Shown here piece by piece: positions 35,401-47,000 of a stretch of 64,000 bases of DNA (its first letter is position 1; each line of letters begins with the position of its first letter). Source of the DNA: Bolinopsis microptera. Taxonomy: Eukaryota; Ctenophora; Tentaculata; Lobata; Bolinopsidae. The DNA is taken from positions 4,237,001 through 4,301,000 of the forward strand of contig NC_087073.1 of NCBI RefSeq assembly GCF_026151205.1, read 5' to 3'. The translations under genes and the position numbers were made by a program. The notes under the pieces were generated by a model that searched no databases, was not told the DNA's origin, and saw only the letters and a program-made list of their open reading frames with translations.

Positions 35401-38019
35401 TAAAATTACAGTCAAAATAAACGTTTAGTATTCCGTTTACATGTACGATAATCTTCATTACATTCAATCTTGACAGTCACTCTAAAAACTTTCCTCGGCA
35501 ATCTTTTATAACTCAACAATAAAACTGAGGATCTCTCAGGTTGTTAAAATGAAGCACTATCACGTAGACAGTGCGATAATGGATAGCTCGTAAGAGAGCG
35601 GCCACGTTATGAGGATAATGACTACGTTATAGAGGGGTGAACAGAGACTGAAAATCAATATCCAATATATAATATAACAATATCCAGCCGTCAACAGACT
35701 GGGGAGGAATGTGCATACTACACTTTTGACTGCCTTAATAGACTGTTAAAGTACTGTATTGCAATAAATATATGCTTGAGTTTGAGAACAAACGGAATTC
35801 CTCAATGTTTGGTAAATATAGATTTTGGGAGAGTTCCTACCTTTCACCGTACACATATTTATCTATTTTTAGCTCGTAGACAAGCAAGATACTGACACAA
35901 ATCAACTACCCAGACACATTTAGAGAGAAAGACAAATAACTAAATAAATACCTCACTAGCTGAATCGTAAAAACCTGACAAATCAGTTTTTAGATCTGGA
36001 TGTCCGCCTGGACACCAACTTTTTCCATACGTTTACTTTGTTTTCATATTATGTAAAGTATATCTATAATAGGGCAAAGTCTCAGGTAATTATCGCCATT
36101 AAGCAATTACAAAAGTCTAGACACTTGGCACGGTGATAACGAGTATGGGAACCCAGAAAAATACCAAACCTTGCCTCTGTTTTAAAACACAGTACGTTAC
36201 AACTGTGGGTTTTATACTCCCTCTATTCTGAAGATCAATGTGTCTACCTTGCCGAAGCTGTGTAATGCGTCATGGTAAAATATCATCCAATCGTAAGTGG
36301 TCGGTCTGATTATAATTAGAATGATAATTGACACAGATATGCGCTTTGAAGCCGACTTGTTACCTAATTTGGTGTGAAAACTTTGATTATCGGTTGTCGT
36401 TTGGCACAGTTTGACAGCTACCTGTCTGAAAAAGCTGCGATAAAACTGCACTTAGCCCCTGCTCTTAGCGCTGGATAGGTAATATCAGTTTCAAGAAGCC
36501 AATATGATTTCTTAAATACTATTCTTGACAGCTTGCAGGAACCATTTATATCAACAATGTACCTACTTCCTCACGTAAATTATAAGGATTTAAATTAAAT
36601 AAGATCAAGCGAGCACGTAACAGAAATGGGATGTGGCACGTATAAAAAGGAAAAGTTCACTAATCATACCCGCAGGCACAGTGCCACAGACTGTACTTTA
36701 AGGAACTGCCATCTAGGATGAAACCCCAAATTTTGTCTCAAAACGAATTCAGGCTGCTTGGATCAAATTCACGAAATAAAATACCATATCCTACAATTAT
36801 GACCGTCTTTGAGGATTTTCTATCAAAAGGGATTGACTACTCGAACATCTCACGTTTACCGCCAACTATGTCCAAAATATCAACATTTTATGCTATATTC
36901 AATAGAAATATATTCATATCATCATATGCTATATTAGAATACGAAGAAGTGAAGTGGCGAGACGCTGTTATGCCTTATTGAGTCTGAGAGGTTTTCTATC
37001 GACTTTTGCCGAACAGTACCGTTACAAACCGTTATCAGTGGTTCTAGTGATAATGTTCGGCGAAATCAATGATATTCAAACAAAATAGTGTTGTTTCGCA
37101 CAGCTACAGATATTTTCAACAAACAATCTGTTCTTAGTTGAGGTCTTAAATTGACGAGTGACGACAATTCATTGTGACGGTAGCACTTTAAGTTTAGGGG
37201 CTTCGACAGACAAAAGGAGAATTTAAGTTAATAAAGAAATTAAGTCGCATTAAACATTTTACCACTTAATACCTTAGTTCTTATCTACAATTACCATTAG
37301 GAGTTTTGAATTTAATTTATTGAGCAGATCCAAGATCGCCTAAAGTCACTACATCATAAAACCACATCAACAATTAACCAGATGGAGCGTTAATATTGGC
37401 CAGATGTTGCGGTACACTAATTAATAAACACACAGTTCTCACCTTTAAAACCAATACCAGCAATACAGCGACGCTAAGTAAAAATGTTGACACCACAGTC
37501 TATAAGCCCTGTATGTATTACCTTATATGGTAGTAAAACAGTAAACGGTAGGCAAGATACTCCATCAAAAATAATGGGTGGGACAACTCCCATGGTTTAA
37601 TTACGATTATACTACAGCGGTAAAGCTTTGCACGTGCAGCTTTAGAACGAATAAACTGCGTCAGAGGGGCGCGAGGAAGCATTTAAAAATGTTTGGTTTC
37701 TCGTTCTAACGTGCAGCTGAAATTAAATGGTGAATTATATTTCAGACGATATGAGGGAAACAGACCTACTCATGGCTGTGCTTTAAAAGGACAAATCACC
37801 GTCGCAGCTAGGCTTTCTTGGAAAGATCTGTGCATTAGAGGTCGCGGTCTGCCTTCTTTGTGAACAAGATGCTCACATTTCAATAAACGTTGAGGATAAC
37901 GTGCGTTTGGGAATCCATTACTCATTAGTCATTCCTGACGTCATATCTTAACATTCCTAACGTCATATCTTAACATTCCTGACGTCATATCTTAACATTC
38001 CTGACGTCATATCTTAACA

Positions 38020-38052
<33 letters not shown>

Positions 38053-41000
38053 AACTACTTAAAACATGAGTAACTTACTAACTCCCACTACATCAAGAAT
38101 GTGTCTCCTCACATGGTCGACAAATGTGGTTTCGCAAGCGCTAATAGTTGATATTTATAGATATCTTACACAAATTTAAATCGCTGTAAACACACACGCT
38201 CGGCAACAACCCTGTCAGAGCACAAGTTCATTTTAATTACAACTCCTAGCGGCACCCACATACTTCAGCCTGGAAGTTAGTCTGAAGCAGTATACAAAGC
38301 ATACAAACTCTAAGTGGAGCGCCAGCAAGGATTCTTCCTGCGTCTACGTGTTCCTAACACTGGTTACTGGAATCCCAAATTATGGGTTCAAAACTATTAG
38401 TTCACTTATATCCGGGCTATTTTCTGACGTCCCTGCCGCGCTTCTATAAACTCCAATATCTAGCCTCTGATCGTGGGACAATTTAACCGTGTAGCAAAGG
38501 ATTGTCAATTGTCATCATGGAGCGTGGATTATTTTAACTTTTTTCTCTCTCTCGTTGAAACAAGTGTGACACTCTCTGAGGAGTGAAGCTAAAGAAAAGT
38601 CTGACTACATTTCAGAAGTTACAAGTGGAGCGTCACATGTAGAGAGAGAGATGACACAACAGATACATTACAACAATACATTTGTAATTTAGGGAGAGCT
38701 GGCGTTATATCATCACGACAACCTCTGCAGAGGTCAACAGTTATATCGTAAATCCCAACTTAAGTTACAGCTGTGACGTCACCAAGTAAAGACGGAGTAA
38801 ACCTGAGATCCTGTTCCGTTACAAGTGTGTGTGTGTGGGGGGGAACCATTGTACTCACCCCTCTACTTACTCCTTACACACGCGAGCCGCAGAGAGAGAG
38901 AGAGAGGCCCCGAGGTATCTTATTAAGTGATATACAGAGAGGTACACACGAACTCGTGTGAAACTCGACACCGGGAAGAGAGAGGGTCTTTGAAAGACTC
39001 GTGTATTGTAGTAGTATTGAGCGGTGAATTGGTATATTATAATGACTTAAATTATCTCAGAGATGTTGCTTTTTATAAAGAAGCCTGTTGAATAATGGAG
39101 ATAATAATATTACTTTACTTCCTTAGACAAAGATTTGACAGCGCTATTGTGTTTTTAACAACATTAGCTGTTATTCAGAATTTTAGTATAATACATGTGC
39201 TGTGAAATGTGAAGAGTAGGCTGTGAACTGTGGAGTGTAAACTTGTAGCGCTGTGCTGTGAAATGTGAAGAGTAGGCTGTGAACTGTGGAGTGTAAACTT
39301 GTAGCGCTGTGCTGTGAAATGTGAAGAGTAGGCTGTGAACTGTGGAGTGTAAACTTGTAGCGCTGTGCTGTGAAATGTGAAGAGTAGGCTGTGAACTGTG
39401 GAGTGTAAGCTTGTAGCGCTGTGCTGTGAAACTGAACTGTGGAGTATAAGCTTGTAGCGCTGTGCTGTGAAACTGAACTGTGGAGTATAAGCTTGTAGCG
39501 CTGTGCTGTGAAACTGAACTGTGGAGTATAAGCTTGTAGTGCTGTGCTGTGCAACTGAACTGTGGAGTATAAGCTTGTAGCGCTGTGCTGTGAAACTGAA
39601 CTGTGGAGTATAAGCTTGTAGCGCTGTGCTGTGAAACTGAACTGTGGAGTATAAGCTTGTAGCGCTGTGCTGTGAAACTGAACTGTGGAGTATAAGCTTG
39701 TAGCGCTGTGCTGTGAAACTGAACTGTGGAGTATAAGCTTGTAGCGCTGTGCTGTGAAACTGAACTGTGGAGTATAAGCTTGTAGCGCTGTGCTGTGAAA
39801 CTGAACTGTGGAGTGTAAACTTGTAGCGCTGTGCTGTGAAACTGAACTGTGGAGTGTAAACTTGTAGCGCTGTGCTGTGAAACTGAACTGTGGAGTGTAA
39901 ACTTGTAGCGCTGTGAAACTGAACTGTGGAGTGTAAACTTGTAGCGCTGTGCTGTGAAACTGAACTGTGGAGTATAAGCTTGTAGCGCTGTGCTGTGAAA
40001 CTGAACTGTGGAGTATAAGCTTGTAGCGCTGTGCTGTGAAACTGAACTGTGGAGTGTAAACTTGTAGCGCTGTGCTGTGAAACTGAACTGTGGAGTGTAA
40101 ACTTGTAGCGCTGTGCTGTGAAACTGAACTGTGGAGTGTAAACTTGTAGCGCTGTGAAACTGAACTGTGGAGTGTAAACTTGTAGCGCTGTGCTGTGAAA
40201 CTGAACTGTGGAGTATAAGCTTGTAGCGCTGTGCTGTGAAACTGAACTGTGGAGTATAAGCTTGTAGCGCTGTGCTGTGAAACCGAACTGTGGAGTATAA
40301 ACTTGTAGCGCTGTGCTGTGAAACTGAACTGTGGAGTATAAACTTGTAGCGCTGTGCTGTGAAACTGAACTGTGGAGTGTAAACTTGTAGCGCTGTGAAA
40401 CTGAACTGTGGAGTGTAAACTTGTAGCGCTGTGCTGTAAACTGTGGAGTGTAAACTTGTAGCACTGTGAAACTGAACTGTGGAGAGTAAACTTGTAGCGC
40501 TGTACTGTGAACTGTGGAGTGTAAACTTGTAGCGCTGTGAAACTGAACTGTGAAGTGTAAACTTGTAGCGCTGTGAAACTGAACTGTGGAGTGTAAACTT
40601 GTAGCGCTGTGCTGTAAACTGTGGAGTGTAACCTTGTAGCGCTGTGAAACTGAACTGTGGAGTGTAAACTTGTAGCGCTGTACTTTGAACTGTGGAGTGT
40701 AAACTTGTAGCGCTGTACGGTGAAGAGTGGACTATAAGATTTGTGGTATAGTGTGATGCTAATCTGCTATGCTGCGAGTATACGGTCAGCCGTCTGTCGG
40801 TCAAAGAACAAAGTGTTCTAAGTGTTTGTGCTATAAACTATAAAACTTAGTTTAAGCCAGCAGCTGAGAGGCAGTAGAACTGTGTGAATACTTTACAAAG
40901 CATACAATACGTTATAGCTTTATATCTCTGTAGATCAGTAAATGTTACCTTGTAGCTCTGACCAATAGACCACAACCAACAACTTAACCCTTGTAGCATT

Positions 41001-44000
41001 GACCTTGTAGCTCTGACCATTATACCACAACCAACAACTTAACCCTTGTAGCACTGACCTTGTAGCTCTGACCAATAGACCACAACCAACAACTTAGCCC
41101 CTTGTAGCACTGACCTTGTAGCTCTGACCATTAGACCACAACCAACAACTTAGCCCCTTGTAGCACTGACCTTGTAGCTCTGACCATTAGACCACAACCA
41201 ACAACTTAGCCCCTTGTAGCACTGACCTTGTAGCTCTGACCAATAGACCACAACCAACAACTTAGCCCCTTGTAGTACTGACCTTGTAGCTCTGACCATT
41301 AGACCACAACCAACAACTTAGCCCCTTGTAGCACTGACCTTGTAGCTCTGACCATTAGACCACAACCAACAACTTAACCCTTGTAGCACTGACCTTGTAG
41401 CTCTGACCATTAGACCACAACCAACAACTTAGCCCCTTGTAGTACTGACCTTGTAGCTCTGACCATTAGACCACAACCAACAACTTAGCCCCTTGTAGCA
41501 CTGACCTTGTAGCTCTGACCATTAGACCACAACCAACAACTTAACCCTTGTAGCACTGACCTTGTAGCTCTGACCATTAGACCACAACCAACAACTTAGC
41601 CCCTTGTAGTACTGACCTTGTAGCTCTGACCATTAGACCACAACCAACAACTTAACCCCTTGTAGCCATTTTAATAAAGACAAGCAGTCAAATTAAAAGG
41701 GAGCAAACCAATTTTAATAAAGGGTAGACACTTGAAGGCGATGTAATCTTGAGGCTGTGAAGATTTACTGGAGCTATCAAACCCACTTATTACCCACTTA
41801 TTACCAGCTTATTACCAGCTTATTAATATTACCCGGTCTGAAGACGACTCTCTTAAAGAGATCTACACAGATGGTCAGATTAGCATGTATTTGAATGTAC
41901 GTGTGAGAGGCGGGGCTATCCTACTAAACCCACTGTTTCAGCGCACAATATTATTCCCAAGAAACCACTCCTGACGCTCTTGTGTGGTTTTGATTTCAAA
42001 ATTGCTGGTATCAGGATGATATTATTTGGTGAGAGAATATTATTTGGGAGAGTCACACATTGGTATGTAACTTCATTACCGCAATCGCTATTGATGAGAG
42101 ATAAATAATGACGATCACTACAATTACTGTTGCTATTACCTCACCGACTCTCGGAGAAAATTATGCACATATGCTCGGTGGTGGAGGAGACAAGGTCAAT
42201 GTAGATGAAAATCAAAAACTGCACCGGAGGAGTATTTGATTAATTGGATTTTCAAATACAAGAAAATTTGTACAGTTCAATGTGCATAGTGCAATCAAAT
42301 TTGCGGAGAGCGGTGAAATTAAAAGTCGACAATACGAGAACTGTATTGTCAAGGCATCATCAACAGCTATTTAGCTGAATTTACAGTATCAAACTATCTG
42401 TCAAGAAATTCAATCAATTCTTAATTAACTAAGGTTCGATTGACGGAACAATGAATTTTGGCGTTGATATCTATCAAAGCGACTGTGCAGTGTGCACAAC
42501 GCACTCCAAAATAACTGCCAAGGAATCCGATCAATCCTTGATTAAAATTGGTTCGATATCAAATTAGAACATTCTAACAATAACATACGCTGCTGAACTG
42601 TGCAAGACATTTAGGGGCGACATATATTTACAAGATGACCATTTATTCTTCGAAAATTCCGAGGTATCATCTATTTGTTTCGTATGACATTTTCTTCAGT
42701 TTTATAAATTATATGATAACTTTGTGCAGTCCAGTTACATGCAAGCTCGATAGACACCACAGCTCCAAATCAACCCATTTCAACCTCAACTTGAGTGACA
42801 ACAACACGTGACATAACAAAACCACGTGACTAAAAAAGCAATTTGTACCTGCTGGTGTGCCTGCGGATAGAAGATCGAGCAAGAGCGGACAGGGACCTCC
42901 GAGAGTCAAAAAACGCGGAGAGCGACGCAGTGGTCGAACTCCGCCGCAACGTACTCATCCTAATTCAAAACAGAAACAAAAACAAAAACAAAGTTAGACG
43001 GGGGCAGGTAGAAGTTGTTCGCAAAGGAAAGGCAACTATTGCGGAGTGGAGGGGAGTGAGGCGAGGGAGGTGTAAACTGTAATGCTATCCCCGTCAAGTC
43101 AGGTGACCTCGAGTGTTGAGACCTGTCAGCACCTCCCAACAGATAAATAACGCGCGTCTCTCTCGCTCTCTCTCTCTCTCTCGCTCTCTCTCGCTCTCTC
43201 CAGCTGCGCTATAAACTCGGGTGTCCGCGCCGTCTCTAACCTTCGCTCCTTACTTGCTATCTTGCTATACCTGCCTTGTCATCAACTGTAGCGCAGGAGT
43301 GCCTTTTTTGCTTGTAACTGTACGGTTACTTTTAGACGAAGTGTTGATAATGGACTCGGTTAAAGTTGTTATTTTGCTGCTGTAGTTGTTGAAGATGGAC
43401 GTTATTTATTGTATGATTGTATTGGATTTAGTCGCTAAGACAACGCGTCAAAGTTTCTGAGAACTGAAGGGACATTATAATGTCGTTAACTTGGATTCAG
43501 CCGTACAAAACAACTGTCACCCATGGCTCGCATAAACAAAGCACCTGTCACCTAGCCCACATATACAATAGTAATTGTTATCCAGCTCACTTATACAATA
43601 CTAACTATCACCCAGCTCACTTATACAATACTAACTATCACCCAGCTCACTTATACAATACTAACTATCACCCAGCTCACTTATACAATACTAACTATCA
43701 CCCAAGTCACTTACACACTGCTGCGTAAATGTATCGCTCTGCAAGCATACCTAACTGAAATTACCCGCACAAATTTATCACTCAGTTTTTAACTTTTCAA
43801 CTCTTAGTACCATTTAAGTTATAATGTTGATAGTTTTAATGTGCACGTGTAGAGATACCGTGTGTTAATATCGTTGTAGTGATAAATCCCACGCAAGTTC
43901 CCTGAGTGGGGACCAAGCTCTCTGTAAATTATACCGAAAGGAGATGCAGCTCCCACAATCGTTTAAAGGTTTGTGATCTGAGTTTCTGAGTTGGCTAGAA

Positions 44001-47000
44001 TGAAGATGCTTACTCCTGCACAACATTTCCCAACAGTTTGCTGGAGCGGGCTCGCTTCACTCGCAATGTCGGCTTGCCAGGGATGGTCTGGCGAGTAAAA
44101 GCTTGGCCACATTGATTCATTGAAATCTACGGCAGTATCGAGATAGCCCGACCACTGGTCCGCGGACCACTGTCTGCGGACCACTGTCTGCGGACCACTG
44201 TCTACCAGATCATATTACTGTATAATAACAGTATCCCCTGAATCAAGCAGGGTTCACATCATCCCCTGAATCAAGCAGGGTTCACATCATCGCACGCAAA
44301 TTCCAATCAGCGGTGGTGTCAAGGCTTATTAAACGATTAAGCAACCTTACGAGATCAGTTCACATCATGCAATATATAAAGAATAACTATTATCAGACTG
44401 CATCAATCATTTCTATCATCAACTCCTTCTTGAACAACTACAACTATGGTCTCAGAGAAAACGAAACGGATGAACTCAGCCCTACCCTGCGACCCTATCT
44501 GCAAACCTATCTCACCTCTCGACAAGTGGACTTAAGCTGGTAAAACCCTCATCGTCTCCAGAGCCAACCCAAGCTTCTGCGTTTTCTGCAACAAGAGGCA
44601 TGCTGGTATATCATGCGCTGCTCATGACCCTGTAGCATCTTCTGATGCCGGAGGTCTTGCTAACTCCTCTGCTCATGCAGTCCGCAGACAGTGGTCCGCA
44701 GACAGTGGTCCGCAGACAGTGGTCCGCGGACCAGTGGTCGGGCTATCTCGATACTGCCAAATCTACAATAACAAAACGTCCAAAATCGTGTGTTGAAAAA
44801 TTAAATACTTTAACATGGCTTTCTCCGACATTCCGACATTCTGACAAGTAAAACACAAGTAAGACACGAGTAAAACACAAGTAAAACACAAGTAAAACAC
44901 AAGTAAAACACAAGTAAAACACAAGTAAAACACAAGTAAAACACAAGTAAAACACAAGTAAAACACAAGTAAAACACAGGTAAAACACAGGTAAAACACA
45001 GGTAAACACAGGTAAAACACAGGTAAAACACAAGTAAAACACAAGTAAAACACAAGTAAAACACAAGTAAAACACAGGTAAAACACAAGTAAAACACAGC
45101 CAGCTGGCAGCATTTTATTTGCAGTCGTTCATAAACTGATGTTGGCAATGGAGATCAGGAACTCTTTGGCGGCTTGAGATTGCCTTGTAGGTAAAGAGTC
45201 GCTCTTATAAACCACAACGCGACGGCTACTCGGACTCTAATAGATACGGATAACCAAATACCAGAAGTTAAGTATGTTTTACGCTAAAATCAAATGTAGA
45301 ATATTTTAGAAATCCAATATCAACCAACTTGATCAACCAACTTGCTGACATAGCACATTGTTTAAATACTGCACCTAACACCATTATTGATTATACATTA
45401 TAAGATCAAAGAATATTGAAAGTAACATTTTTGTTAGCTACGATCCCGGTCCAAATTCTGGCTTAATCCCGGTCCCGGTCTTATTCCCGGTCCCGGCACT
45501 TTTTTCCAGTCCCGGGCCCGGCCAAAAAAGCGGTCCCGGTCGATCCTTGGTTGGCATATGAATTATGAATGTTTGGAATGAGAAGAAGCATTACGAGAAT
45601 CTGAATAACGTGCATTTCTATACGTTGAGGCACTTTGTTCTTGATGTAAAATTGTGGACAATCAGATTTCGTCAGAAAATTAAGTGTTTACAGTTAATAT
45701 TGTAAACCTTAGCCAGATACCCACTAAATCTCAGTGGTAATCTCACTAAATCTCACGAGGCAGGAGACACATCCTTAGCCAGATAGTAATCTCACTAAAT
45801 CTCACGAGGCAGGAGACACACCCTTAGCCAGATAGTAATCTCACTAAATCTCACGAGGCAGGAGACACACCCTTAGCCAGATAGTAATCTCACTAAATCT
45901 CACGAGGCAGGAGACACATCCTTAGCCAGATAGTAATCTCACTAAATCTCACGAGGTAGGAGACACACCCTTAGCCAGATAGTAATCTCACTAAATCTCA
46001 CGAGGCAGGAGACACACCCTTAGCCAGATAGTAATCTCACTAAATCTCACGAGGCAGGAGACACACCCTTAGCCAGATAGTAATCTCACGAGGTAGGAGA
46101 CACACCCTTAGCCAGATACTCACTAAATCTCAGGAGGCAGGAGACACATCCTTAGCCAGATAGTAATCTCACTAAATCTCACGAGGTAGGAGACACACCC
46201 TTAGCCAGATAGTAATCTCACTAAATCTCACGAGGCAGGAGACACATCCTTCGCCAGATAGTAATCTCGCTAAATCTCAGGAGGCAGGAGACACACCCTT
46301 AGCCAGATAGTAATCTCACTAAATCTCACGAGGCAGGAGACACATCCTTAGCCAGATAGTAATCTCACTAAATCTCACGAGGCAGGAGACACATCCTTAG
46401 CCAGATAGTAATCTCACTAAATCTCAGGAGGCAGGAGACACACCCTTAGCCAGATAGTAATCTCACTAAATCTCACGAGGCAGGAGACACATCCTTAGCC
46501 AGATAGTAATCTCACTAAATCTCACGAGGCAGGAGACACACCCATGGAAAACACCCTGCCGTTCTGTAGTAACCGAATCAAAAGCCATTTAAATTAGATG
46601 ACGAATTTAGTTATACCCTTATTCTTCACAGTTAGCCAATCAAAAATGATTTAAATTCAGTGACGCATTATGGTACTTAGTACAGTTAACTCATTCAACT
46701 CTTAATAAGGTGTCAACAGATTCATTTATATACGATTACGTGGGAGACACTGAGTGTTCCGCTTGGATAAGAATGAAACCACACACAAACAGATTGGATC
46801 TCAACAGAGAAACGTATATATTTGATTAACACAGTGTTCCACATCACAGAGCTCTAATATTCTTCACTGAGCGGTATATTCCAGTTCATTTGTAGGATAA
46901 TAGAATATTGTTAAATGAATATGTCACACAACACGGTGCAGTTTGAAAGTTCCAAGTGGATGTTGAATATTTTCCTGAAGATATAAAACACTGAAGCCTT

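Noticed and set aside
39164-40804. 546- and 429-codon minus-strand ORFs
   Set aside because: They run through a 41-bp minisatellite whose unit has no stop in any minus frame. The period is not a multiple of three and no unique sequence is encoded.
43963-44184. 73-codon minus-strand ORF
   Set aside because: It fuses MITE terminal repeat to flanking DNA across the insertion point.
44743-45148. Three overlapping ~110-codon FYLCFTCVLL ORFs
   Set aside because: An 11-bp repeat read in three frames. The peptide looks membrane-like only because of the repeat composition.
45711-46546. CRISPR-like regular repeats (also 40945-41668 and 55691-58102)
   Set aside because: The units are contiguous tandem repeats without distinct spacers, in an animal genome with no cas genes.
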